Assembly (NCBI GenBank): GCA_033439765.1
Contig: JAULSN010000003.1
Span: 5,642,001 to 5,706,000 of the forward strand
Reading direction: 5' to 3'
DNA: 64,000 nt
DNA from: Lasiosphaeria ovina
Taxonomy: Eukaryota > Ascomycota > Sordariomycetes > Sordariales > Lasiosphaeriaceae
Part shown: piece after piece, positions 32,229-41,995 of the stretch
Layout: each line of letters begins with the position of its first letter
How positions within the stretch are numbered: the first letter of the stretch is position 1
Notes under the pieces: model-generated
What the model was told of the DNA's origin: nothing
Databases searched by the model: none
What the model saw: the letters and a program-made list of their open reading frames with translations, nothing else
Position numbers and translations under genes: made by a program

Positions 32229-33749
32229 TCACTCTCTTCCGGGAATCTTGAGCAGCGACGCAACTCGATCCATCTCCTTGCTGGCCAATCGGCTCCTGAA
32301 CTCGGCAATGTCGGGCAGGACGTTGCCGTTGCGTTTCTGCAGCCGGTCTTCCATGGCCCTGTGAACCTGGTCGGAAACATAGGTCCCCTTGAGCCACCTC
32401 GACCCCTGGCCCGTGGCAAACTCTCGCCTGCCGTGGTGTACGCGCCAGTTGTCAAAGACAATGCATTCGCCCGGCTTCAGCTTGGCCTCGAACATGTTCT
32501 CGGGCGCCTCGAGGCTGGCTTGGAACGCCGCCGCCGCCTGCTTCCACTTGGCCAGCGTGTATTTCCCGTCTGCGGCGCTGCCCGCCGCCGGCTCCCGCCT
32601 GAACGGCGCCTGGAAGGGCGGCGACCAGTGCGTCAGCTCGGTCAGCCCGCCGGCCGTCTCGGCCACGGTGCTCCGGACCATCTCGTAGCGGTGGGGCTCC
32701 TTGTCGTAGTGGAAGTGGACCATGGGCTGCGCCAGCACGTCGTAGAGGTCGGGGCGCGTCAGGCGCAGCTCGTAGGCGGCGCGCACGCCGTCGCTGAAGA
32801 GCGACTCGCCGCCGTCGCAGCTGTTGGCCAGGCAGTGCAGCAGCTGCAGCCGCGGCACCGGCACGTTGTACATGAGGTCCTGGTGCAGGCACAGGAACTG
32901 GCTCGTGTACGCTACGTTCTCCGCGTGCGCCTTGGACTTGACGTCCCACGTGAACCCGTAGAAGGTGTACTGCAGGATCCCGATCTGGTTCGCCACGCGC
33001 TCGACCTCCTGCTCGCCGTCCGGCACGTCCGTGACAAAGATCAGCCCCGTCTCGCACAGCGCCGCGAACGCCCGCCAGAACGCCCCCGCGTCCTGCGTCC
33101 ACTCCCGGTACGATACCCGGCACTCGCCGCGCGCCAGCAGGCCCTCGTACGCGGAGCGGTCCCAGAACGTGCGCGCCACCGGCAGCGCGTGCGGCGTGCG
33201 CACGCCGCCATGGTCCCGCCGCCACCCCTGCACTTCCTCACACGTCCACGCCGACGCGTGCGTGTCGCCCGCCCAGACCACCCTCAGCGACCCGTCCGCG
33301 GCGAGCTCGGCGCTCTGCACCGCCGGCGCGTCGGGCAGCTCCGACGTCGAGAAGTTCTTCTGGCCCGAGTCGGCGTCGACGCACTTGGCGCACGCGCACA
33401 CGTCGCGCAGCCACAGCAGCGACACGTCCAGCGGCGTCTGGTCGGGACCAAAGCCGAGCGTGAGCACGTCGTTCCGCACCGTGGCCGACGGGGCGGTCCC
33501 CTTGGTGTTCTGGTGTAGCTGGCGGGCGTGGCTCGAGCCGTGCAGGTTCCGCCTGGGCGCGTGTGCGAGGCGGTTGCTGCCGACGAACAGCTGTCGGGTA
33601 GCAGGCGGCTGGGCGGAAAGTCGCGCATCGCGCAGGGCAGGGGCAGAGACGGAGACGAAGCGTCGTCCGAGGGTCGAGGGCGTGCCGCGCCCGAGACAGG
33701 CTCCGAGACGCCCTGCAGCGGCCAGGGGTGCTCGCGGCGGTCGAGGCAT
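32229..33749 (-). CDS. Gamma-butyrobetaine / trimethyllysine-type Fe(II)/2-oxoglutarate dioxygenase
   Basis: A single exon from ATG 33749 gives 506 aa. The frame extends 116 codons upstream to a GUG-like start, but that part is low-complexity, and M117 begins a typical mitochondrial presequence (PRPPRAPLAAAGRLG, RR, RNLHGSSHAR). Residues 108-150 hold a small Cys cluster (CACAKC at 118-123), as in the DUF971 zinc domain of this family. The TauD fold follows, with iron ligands H289 and D291 (CLHQDLMYN) and the distal H439 (WRVHHGRR). These enzymes hydroxylate gamma-butyrobetaine or trimethyllysine in carnitine synthesis in mitochondria. Sequence alone does not tell me which of the two substrates is used. 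The gene converges with uS10. Confidence 0.88.
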   Translation of the reverse strand: MPRPPRAPLAAAGRLGACLGRGTPSTLGRRFVSVSAPALRDARLSAQPPATRQLFVGSNRLAHAPRRNLHGSSHARQLHQNTKGTAPSATVRNDVLTLGFGPDQTPLDVSLLWLRDVCACAKCVDADSGQKNFSTSELPDAPAVQSAELAADGSLRVVWAGDTHASAWTCEEVQGWRRDHGGVRTPHALPVARTFWDRSAYEGLLARGECRVSYREWTQDAGAFWRAFAALCETGLIFVTDVPDGEQEVERVANQIGILQYTFYGFTWDVKSKAHAENVAYTSQFLCLHQDLMYNVPVPRLQLLHCLANSCDGGESLFSDGVRAAYELRLTRPDLYDVLAQPMVHFHYDKEPHRYEMVRSTVAETAGGLTELTHWSPPFQAPFRREPAAGSAADGKYTLAKWKQAAAAFQASLEAPENMFEAKLKPGECIVFDNWRVHHGRREFATGQGSRWLKGTYVSDQVHRAMEDRLQKRNGNVLPDIAEFRSRLASKEMDRVASLLKIPGRE

Positions 33750-35172
33750 GATGGGAGTGGAGTGGGAGGTGAAGGGACTGGGAAAGGCTTTGGCAGCTGT
33801 GCTTAATCCGACATTCTCAGGAGGGGGGAAGGGGGCGGGCAGATAGCGAGTTGCCGACGGCAGCAATCCAACCCATCGACAGCTGAGGCCAGCAGCAGCA
33901 GGCCATGTGGAGGTGGGACGGACATGTGGACATGTGGGCTGGTGCTGGTGGGCTGGTTTCCGCAAACAAATTTCTCGCGATGGAGCTGCGGCAGGGAGCG
34001 CAAATGCGGGGTAGCTTCGGCTGTACGGAGCGAGACCTCGCACCACGCTCGTGATCGCGGCTCCAGGAGGCCGGTCTTGGCATGGACGACGAACCACTTA
34101 CGCCTGAAAACGCACCCCTGAAGTCAATACAGATAGGACAATCTGCCACGCACCACGGGGTTGATGTTTACTTATTACGGTATTATCTATCTTCGATGAT
34201 TTGGGGGCCAAAGACAATGAGTAGGAAACACATAATCTTTGTAAAATATTAACTGGAGGGTCTCATAGACAGTACGTTACTTCCAGATCGAGAGGTGACC
34301 TTCTAGTGAGGTTCCTTGTCGTGACCAAGATAACTACCTAGACCATCAAATAGCTTACGAAGTCTTTTTTATATATATTAGTTAAAACTACTGGCCGAAT
34401 GACCCCAAGCACGCGGAGTGTTTGGCTGATGGGACGCGTTTCTTGAGGCCTGACTATAAGCCAGCTCCAAGGAACTCTGCGAAGTCTAACCTTTCCGAAC
34501 CGATGAATAATTTAGAACCTCATAGTCATAGTTCTAATCACACTTCCCTCACCCTGGCCCACTAGACACTAAAACTTCCTCACCATCCGGTACCTATATA
34601 AGATATAGATACGGCACAAAGACGTTTGCTCTTAGCCCTACTATAACACGCTATATCCGATTACCGGAAGGCGATTAACCGCGTGATGAAGCCAGATTTG
34701 CTTTTTTCCACCGCAACAAAGACAGTAGCCTAGGCGTACGCTTTTCCTTTTTATGCCTATTCCGTATGGCTTATATTAATTTATATTATATTGCAATGGG
34801 AGTGCGCCGGATACCTGCTCATCGGTACCCGTGTCTTGAGCTCCGACTACAAACCAACCCCGAAGGAGTTTATAGGATTTAAGTTGATACGCAAGTCCTG
34901 GGGATCAAACTGTACTCATACTTCCAATCACCATTCTCTCTTTGAAAGCAAGAGGTTTCAGGCGATCCAGTTTGTTGGGGGGTTGAATCTGCATCCCGAT
35001 TGACTAAGACAATTCTCGTGGTCCTGCTCTATTATTTGTCACAAGAAAGCGAAGTCAATCATCAAAGGGAATTGTCCAAACATTTGCACCATCTTCCAAC
35101 CCCCTGCAACGGTCCTTCGTCATTAACCAATTTAATGAGGGGCTTGAAGCAACCAGCCTCCACTCCCGAGCA
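33750..35172. other. Gene-poor gap with decayed repeats
   Basis: 33750-34140 is GC-rich and holds the dioxygenase promoter. 34150-34990 turns AT-rich, with TpA-rich stretches hinting at old RIP, and contains a pair of diverged direct repeats. No coding was recognised. Confidence 0.55.
34431..34945. repeat. Pair of diverged direct repeats
   Basis: Segment 34431-34560 and segment 34816-34945 share a run of matching words in the same order (CTTGAG, GACTA, AAGGA, CTCATA, CTAATCAC versus CCAATCAC). By eye roughly 60 percent of positions agree. They may be the ends of a decayed element or two fragments of one family. The alignment is by eye only. Confidence 0.35.
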
Positions 35173-35334
35173 AATTTGAAGTCCAGAGCTCTTTCTTTGG
35201 CCAAAGTGGCACATCTACCAAGCAATCCTCCCGCCAACCCTCACCTCCGTGCCAATTTAGCGACCAGAGCGCCTTGGTTGGCCAAAGCGGCACCCATTGC
35301 GACCCATTTTCCACCCAGACTCTCGTCCAGCGTG
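35173..35334. repeat. Imperfect tandem repeat, period about 81 bp
   Basis: The unit starting AATTTGAAGTCCAGAGC at 35173 recurs as AATTTAGCGACCAGAGC at 35254, with TTGGCCAAAG(T/C)GGCAC in both. The first ~42 bp of each unit agree best. On the minus strand the repeat would encode a W-rich motif (VPLWPxKxLW) twice, but I see no wider gene. Confidence 0.5.
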
Positions 35335-35461
35335 TAGCGCAAAAGAACAGACCTTGGATTCCGACAAGGGCGGAAATCAACGCCATCGAAGCAGTCCAAC
35401 GAAGTAGAGAGTTATCCTCCTCTTTTCCAGCTGGTAGTGCACCAAGTGCGATGGAGTCGCG

Positions 35462-35797
35462 ATGCCCTTGAAGTCCAAACACCTCGAGAGAAAAGATACA
35501 GGTTCTATACTGGGCGGCATCATGTTACTTGAGAGATACGGGGTTCCCAAAGAGGCTGGAAATGTCTTCGAGACCGGAAAATGGCTTGTGGGCGGAAGTT
35601 CCTGCTCAGGAAAGTGCGAAACGATGATCGGCAGTATCTTGGTGAACCCTAAGCTACAAGGCATCGAGACGTTTGGCGGCCACGCGTGCTCGATGATCGG
35701 ATCAAGAAGGCGGGCTGGAAGAAGAGGCGCTAATGCAATTTCCACTGTCGTTTCGCTAACCGCGCCCGCTATTGCGGAAGATATGCTCTTTCGCTAG
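35462..35797 (+). CDS. Unrecognised small open frame
   Basis: A frame of about 111 codons, rich in Gly and Cys (IMLLERYGVPKEAGNVFETG, then GGHACSMIGSRRRAG). The first in-frame codon is ATG. The opposite strand is also open over this stretch, so the coding strand is unsure. No family, signal peptide or intron evidence was found. Confidence 0.2.
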   Translation: MPLKSKHLERKDTGSILGGIMLLERYGVPKEAGNVFETGKWLVGGSSCSGKCETMIGSILVNPKLQGIETFGGHACSMIGSRRRAGRRGANAISTVVSLTAPAIAEDMLFR

Positions 35798-37284
35798 TCT
35801 CATAGTCCACCCTGGCGAACCTCACCGATACCTAGGGCTCTTCCCACCGTGATGGCTTTTAGCACGAAACCTAAATAGGCGGCACACGTTGCTCTCTCAG
35901 ATTGTTCTTGAGGTTTCTTGCCTGGGCTTCGAGTAAACTGGCCTGGATGCTTTTTCTGGTACTTTATTTGAGGGGTCGACTTACTTTCTGTATCGCAATC
36001 ATTGACTTCAACCACCCCATCACCATTGTTTCTCAGTACATTCAGATCGCTGTTGTTTCTTTTTTCTCTTCTTTTCTGTCCCCTCTTTTTCGTGGAAATA
36101 CCTTTCATCACTGCCCACGAGCGGTCAGGTTACTCGCTCTATTTCTCCATTCTGGCCTACATTCACTCCTAGACGGGTTATTGTTAGATATCCAGTTTCA
36201 TTTGTCTTTTCAGTCTGGCTTCAATGAACATAGAGATTCAAGTTTTTTTCCATTATTCTCTCATTTATTTGATATGTCGGTGTCGAGTGTTAATCGTAAT
36301 TGCACCCGCACGCCAACACATCGGGAAGATATCTAGATCTACAAACACCACCTTTCTCCTCCAGCGGAGTTTACATGCTCAGTGTCACGACACCTGTTGT
36401 GGCCCCTGAGAATTAATGCTAGCTTCATGCTGTCACATTATGGCCATCTGTGCATACTGCACTGCAATTTTAGCCTAGACGAAGAGCATAAACACACAGC
36501 AAAAGTACAGATCTCAAGATAATACGTCTCCCTACGTAGGGGGATTTTGCTGGTTCCAAAGGCCGCGGGGTGAATTGGAAGTTCCATACGTCGCACCAGT
36601 TTTCTGTCGCACCGCAGGCGGACCAATACTGTTAGAATCACCGGGTATCGGTACTATAATAATTATCTTCTTTTCCTCGTGCATTACACTAGGGTATTAC
36701 ACATCCATGAAGGATGTGCAAGGCATAGAGTACCACCGTGAGACACCATGTTGTGTACAGTAGATAATTACATAACTGTACCTTACCTTATTTACAGGAC
36801 CTGTGGCAGACACCAAACGCTGGAATTACCCTTCTGATGCTGGGAAAGTGGGGCACTTCAGCAGCGCAGATCAGGCATAGATGCTCCGTGCCATTCCTGT
36901 CCTCTTGGGTATTGGAGGTGACTAAATCACCTTTGACCTGCATCGAATTTACCCCTGACATTTGCCTGCCGGGGCAGGCGGAGCCGCGATTCTGCCCTGG
37001 CGGTGCTCTTTGTTTGTCGCCAATCCCCAAAAGCAAGAGGTCGTCGCTATTCCCAGAAGATACCCAAATGGCGGCAATAATTAGTATTTTCAAATCGAGT
37101 GCCCATTATTAAGAAATCAAACGGGCTCGCGCCCTCAGTGTCGATGGCGCCCCATCCCATTCCTCGCCTTCGAAGATTTCCCGACGCGTTCGCGGATATA
37201 AGACTTTCCCCCCAATCGAGAAATCTTCCGGAACCCCCAATATAGACAACAATTTATCAGCGTCTTAATCCCGCGGGTCGCGGC
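35798..37284. other. Gap upstream of GH5 gene
   Basis: Mostly AT-rich with short frames, pyrimidine-rich at 35990-36250. No recognisable gene or repeat. The last ~200 bases are probably the GH5 promoter. Confidence 0.55.
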
Positions 37285-37292
37285 TTATATAG
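37285..37292 (+). promoter_or_regulatory. TATA-like box of GH5 gene
   Basis: TTATATAG about 70 bases upstream of the GH5 start codon, in a GC-rich setting where it stands out. Confidence 0.4.
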
Positions 37293-37360
37293 TCCGCCAT
37301 GATATCTCCACCCATCCCCGGTTCCACGGTCGCCATACAGCATCAAATATTTGAGCGAAC

Positions 37361-38742
37361 ATGAAGCTCAATGCCGCTATCGCCGCCCTCGCCGGGCTCG
37401 CTGCCGCGGCTCCAAGCGCGGAGCCCGACCAGCACAGCCGCACGCCGCTCCTCGCGGGGCGCGCCGACTGGCCGAACGGACCGCTCGTGACATCGGGCCG
37501 CTGGGTGCACGACGCGTCGGGCAAGAACGTGACATATGCCGGCGCCAACTGGCCCGGTGCGGCCGACGTCATGATCCCCGAGGGCCTGCAGTACCAGTCG
37601 ATCGCGACCATCGTGTCCAAGGTCAAGAGCATCGGCATGAACGCCATCCGCCTGACGTTTGCCATCCAGATGGTCGACGAGATCTACGCCAACGGCGGCA
37701 AGGACGTCACGCTAGAGAAGGCCTTCGCGCAGGCCCTCGGCCAGGCCAACGGCGCCAAGGTGCTCGCCCAGGTCCTGGCCAAGAACCCGACCTTCACGGC
37801 GGCGACGACGCGGTTGCAGGTCAGTTTCTCCAGAAATGTCATTTGTTCAGCTTGCGTCAGCTGTCATCCTGAGGAAAGATATCAGAGAGCGCAGGCAATG
37901 GTGCTTACCTAGACACACAGGTCTACGACGCCGTAGCCGCCGAGCTCGCTAAGCAGCAGATCTACGTGCACCTCGACAACCACATCAGCAAGGGCATGTG
38001 GTGCTGCTCGACCGACGACGGCAACTCGTGGTGGGGCGACAAGTACTTCTCGGCGGCCAACTGGACGCGCGGGCTGGCGTACATGGCGGACCACGCCAAG
38101 GCGTGGCCGGGGTTCGTGTCCATCGGGCTGCGCAACGAGCCGCGCGAGCCGTCGAGCAAGGGCCAGAGCGCCGCGTACAACTGGCAGACGTGGTACGAGT
38201 ACATGAAGCAGGGCGCAGCGGCCGTCCACGCGGCGAACCCGGACCCGCTGATCTTCATGTCGGGGCTGTCGTTCGACACGTTCCTGACGCCCGTGGTGCA
38301 GGGCACGGCGCTGAGCCCCGGGTCGGGCAAGTTCAGCTTCGGCGACTTCGCGGGCTACGCCAACAAGCTGGTGCTCGAGATCCACAACTACGACAACAGC
38401 GCGACGAGCTGCAGCAGCCTGCAGAACAATTTGTACCGCAATGGCTTCCAGGCGCTGACGGCCAGCGCCGCCAACGTGTTCCCCGTCATGATGACCGAGT
38501 TCGGCTTCCAGATGGACGCCACCACCTGGAAGGGCGTCTACGCCAGCTGCCTCGCCGCGTATTTGCCCGCCCAGAAGGCCGGCTGGACCATCTGGGTCCT
38601 CGCGGGGAGCTACTACATCCGCTCCGGCCGCCAGGACTACGACGAGAACTGGGGCCTGCTCAACCACGACTGGAGCGCCTGGCGCAGTCCCAGCTACATC
38701 GACGGCGCCCTGACCGCCATGGTCAAGAACACGCTGAGCTGA
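37361..38742 (+). CDS. Secreted glycoside hydrolase family 5 protein
   Basis: Predicted exons are 37361-37819 and 37921-38742, with one 101-nt intron, giving 426 aa. A signal peptide is clear (MKLNAAIAALAGLAAAAP). The mature protein has the GH5 TIM-barrel marks: GMNAIRLTFA (beta-3 Arg), HLDNHIS, the catalytic acid/base Glu226 in GLRNEPRE, H308 in EIHNYD, and the nucleophile Glu346 in MTEFGF, followed by a WVLAGSYY strand. GH5 enzymes cut beta-1,4-linked glucans, mannans or related polysaccharides outside the cell. The subfamily and exact substrate cannot be fixed here. There is no carbohydrate-binding module or linker. The gene ends 374 bp before the convergent transporter gene. Confidence 0.92.
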
Positions 38743-39116
38743 GGGCGCACGCAGAGTTTGGGTGGGTGTAGGCATTTGAGAGTAATTGTTCAGATGTAAA
38801 TACATTGTTGTGGGTGTTCAGGAACAAGTCTTAGTGTTATGGGTACGCGTGACGTCCCGCCATAATGATAACATCTCACTTACAAGTTGCAACCATGTTA
38901 ACTGTGGGATATCATTGCGTAAACGCCCGACTACGGTCTACGGAAAGAGAATAATTACAAACTTTCATGCTTATCACACTCGACAAGCTAACAGGTATCA
39001 ACTGGCTTCCCAACCAAACACTATATCTCCAAATCCCCAAGTCTTTTTTGCGTTCTTCTCTCAAATTATTTTCCTCCGTGGCTTGTTCAGATCACACACG
39101 GCTAATTCAAACATGC
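38743..39116. other. Convergent intergenic region
   Basis: 3' ends of the GH5 gene and the UNC93-like gene. No feature is seen. Confidence 0.6.
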
Positions 39117-40882
39117 TCACAACTGTTTCAGACCACCGCCTACCTGCTCTTCCGAAGCAGACGCGCCATTTATGGAGCTCGGGCCGTTGCTTGTGCTTGC
39201 GCTTGCGTCGGGGGCAGCGGCCTCGCGATCGCCGGCCGAGCTGGCGCCGAAGTGGCGGAGAAGCACCCACGCGGGCGCGATGGACACGGCCCACAGGCCA
39301 AAGTTCATGTACACGCCTCCGACCTCGGCAAAGACGGTCAGCGACTCGAGGCCGTAGCTGAGCGCCTGCCACGCCGATTCGGTGCCGCGCAGCAGCGCGG
39401 CGTAGCGGATCACCTCGGCCTCGTCCTTGGCGATGTTGTGGATGATGAAGTATCTTGTTGGTTGTCAGTTGCTTTGTCCTTTAAGAGAGCCATCAAGATT
39501 GGAGGAATGGCTTACAGGAAGAGGTAGTTGAGTTGGAACCCGACGACGAGGAAGATGAACACGGCAAAGGCGGCGCCAAAGTCAGGGCTGTTCCAGTCGA
39601 ACACGGGCTGGGTGTGCTTGAAGCGCGTGACCAAGATCGTGGCCCAGATCCACCATGCCCCCTGGAGAGTGACAATCGTCCAGAAAGCGCCCCTCGTGCG
39701 TGTCTTGAGCGAGATCTTGTTGCGGTCGAGCCATAGCTGCAGCAGGGATTAGTCTTGTAGTCTTCTTGAGTTATGGGTTGGGGAATGCGGACGACTTACG
39801 CCCAGGAGATTGCCAGATGTCACTGCGACAATGCCCGACAGGAACGAGCCGAGGGCACGGGCACGGACGGAGAACCATACTGTTGGATATTGTCAGTCAA
39901 GTTAACCGCCACTGCTAATCGGATCAGAACCGAGGGAGGGACTCACTGGCAAGATACGTGAAAAAGACCGACTCGGCAAACACGGCCTGGCCAATGAAGA
40001 GGACGATGAGCAGGAACTTGGTGCTGCAGAACGCGCGCGCCGTCTCCTTGATCTCGAACCAGGGGTTCTCCGTAATTCTGAGGTCGACCTTCTTGCCGTC
40101 CTTGCGCTCGACCTGGTCGGGCGTGTTGAGCAGCAAACCGACAAACGGGCCCGTGGCCTGCAGGGCGATGAAGACGAGAAACACGGTGTACGAGACCTTG
40201 CCGGCCTCGTCGCGGTTGGCGTTGAGGCCCAGATTAATGGCACCGCCGAGGATCTGGCCCGACAGCCGGAACGTCAGCCAGTAGCCCAAGGCTTTGCCGC
40301 GGTTCCACGGCTCCGGGTACGCGATGGCAATCGCGGCCTCCGCCATCCAGAACACGCCCGCCGACACGCCGCACAGCGCCGCCCCCAGCAGCACCAGCCA
40401 CTCGTTGCCGAACCGGTTGTTGACGTACAGCCCTGCCGCGTAGGGTGCGAAGCCGACGCTAGTCGTGAAACGCGGTCAGTTTACCGCTTTTGCTTTTCAT
40501 GTGTCTCTCGGGGGAAGAGAGTGAACTTACGTTCCGAGAATCAGCGCGCCCTTGATGCCAATGTAGCGCACGATGACGCTGGAGAAGAAGCACGACACCA
40601 CCATCAGACAGAAGGTGAGCGCGTTGGCGGCGTTGACCAGGTTCGGCGTCTGCGCGCCGCCGGCGCCGAGCGAGTTCATGGCGCCCCAGATGCCCGGCGC
40701 CGCAAGGTTGCACAGCCCCAGAATGGTCATGTTGTAGAAGGTCGACCGGTTCCACCGCACTGTTTGTGGTTCAGGGGGGCTTGTCAGTGGTGTGGTTGGG
40801 GTGGTGGGAACTGGGTTAGTGACAGACCTTTGTGCTGCTCGCTCTTGGGAGGCTCAACCTCCTCGGCGTTGTGGTTGCCCAT
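39117..40882 (-). CDS. UNC93-like (DUF895) membrane transporter
   Basis: Predicted exons on the minus strand are 40882-40828, 40759-40531, 40458-39947, 39879-39800, 39736-39516 and 39453-39117, giving 477 aa. All five introns have GT-AG ends and keep frame. The protein is hydrophobic with about ten to twelve likely membrane segments, for example ILGLCNLAAPGIWGAMNSLG, VSCFFSSVIVRYIGIKGALI and FLLIVLFIGQAVFAESVFF. Family marks are GIWGAMNSLGAGG near the N terminus, WMAEAAIAIAYPEPWNRGKA, and the VRARALGSFLSG cytoplasmic motif. It belongs to the major facilitator superfamily branch near UNC93. Substrates of fungal members are not known. The C-terminal tail is Ser/Ala-rich and likely cytoplasmic. 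Confidence 0.88.
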
Positions 40883-41995
40883 CGTGGGGAGAGTCGGAGA
40901 CGAGACTTTGGCGGCGCTGAGTTGTCACTGTTGGCAGAGGGTGTAAGTGGTTGGTGGCAGACGAGAACGAGGATGAGTGTGATGCAAGCACAGCGAGAAG
41001 GAGTTATCGTTTTGTATTTGGAGTTGCATATGGCAGTCCCCGGCACACTCGTTGAGTACAAATTTGTGTACCAAAACGGTGTTGCTGGTCTCGCCTCCGC
41101 TGTGGGTGGAACGGCAGCTACCGGCCAAAAGTGATGGTATCCATGTTGCCTAGTCATTGCTGGCTATTGCAACGACAAACCCTGAGAGCACGCCATAATG
41201 CCGTCTCCACCTGTTGTGGCTGCATGGGCAACCGCCTTCTCAGGTTGGGCAGCGGCATCTCTTCCACCCCTCGCCGCGCGCTGTCAGGTAGGAATTGTCA
41301 AACATCTGTGCATTTGTGTCTACCCTGAGATGCTACAGTAGCAGTGCCAACGGAGAGTGGGTTGTGTAATGGGAGCCGAATTGCGTTCTAGAGCAACGTT
41401 AGCTACGGACCGATTTACCTGCCATTTAACGGCTCTGGAGAGGCTACTCGAACCAGTTGGCTCTAAGCAACCTCGGGTGCTCTACCGAAGTCTGGCGATG
41501 AGAATGACGAAATCTACAGAGCTGGAAGCGCAATGCCTTTTATTTAGTGTGTATCTACCTGCCGCCGGATACGCTTGAGATGTATATCTTGGCTAGCGTT
41601 GTGAATAGAGACAGGCTGGAACACAACTTGAGATTGCTGGAGCCACCTGCTCCGCTTTATAGACAACTTTGGAGGGTGGTTTTATGCTTGGCTGCACAAA
41701 TCAAGAAAGGGAGGGTGCGCTTGGCGAAGACGATAAAATTGAACGGAGAAATATCAACACGACCACCTGAGAAATAGAAGTAAATCAATAGTAATATAAT
41801 AGTGAGGAAGTGGTAGCAACGAACTCGACGACAATGTTACCAACCCAACTTGGCATTCTGTCGGCCTAACGTCAAAGTAATATAATTACGAACTCCACCA
41901 ACAACATGCTAGAACCCCTGGCCAGACCCGGCTGGACCCCTGAATCCACCATCACGGGCCACCACGCGGTCGACATGCGGACATGCCGACCAGCC
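40883..41995. other. Intergenic gap
   Basis: Holds the promoter of the UNC93-like gene and the 3' end of the flavin monooxygenase. A T-arm-like GGTTCGAGT (minus strand, near 41450) occurs, but no tRNA cloverleaf forms around it. AT-rich at 41780-41900. Confidence 0.55.

Noticed and set aside
33750..34097. N-terminal extension of 116 codons on the dioxygenase frame
   Set aside because: It begins without a convincing ATG and is low-complexity. M117 starts a good mitochondrial presequence followed by the family domain.
41440..41520. Possible tRNA on the minus strand, with a GGTTCGAGT box and GGTAGAGC
   Set aside because: No acceptor-stem pairing and no proper anticodon arm can be built around these boxes.
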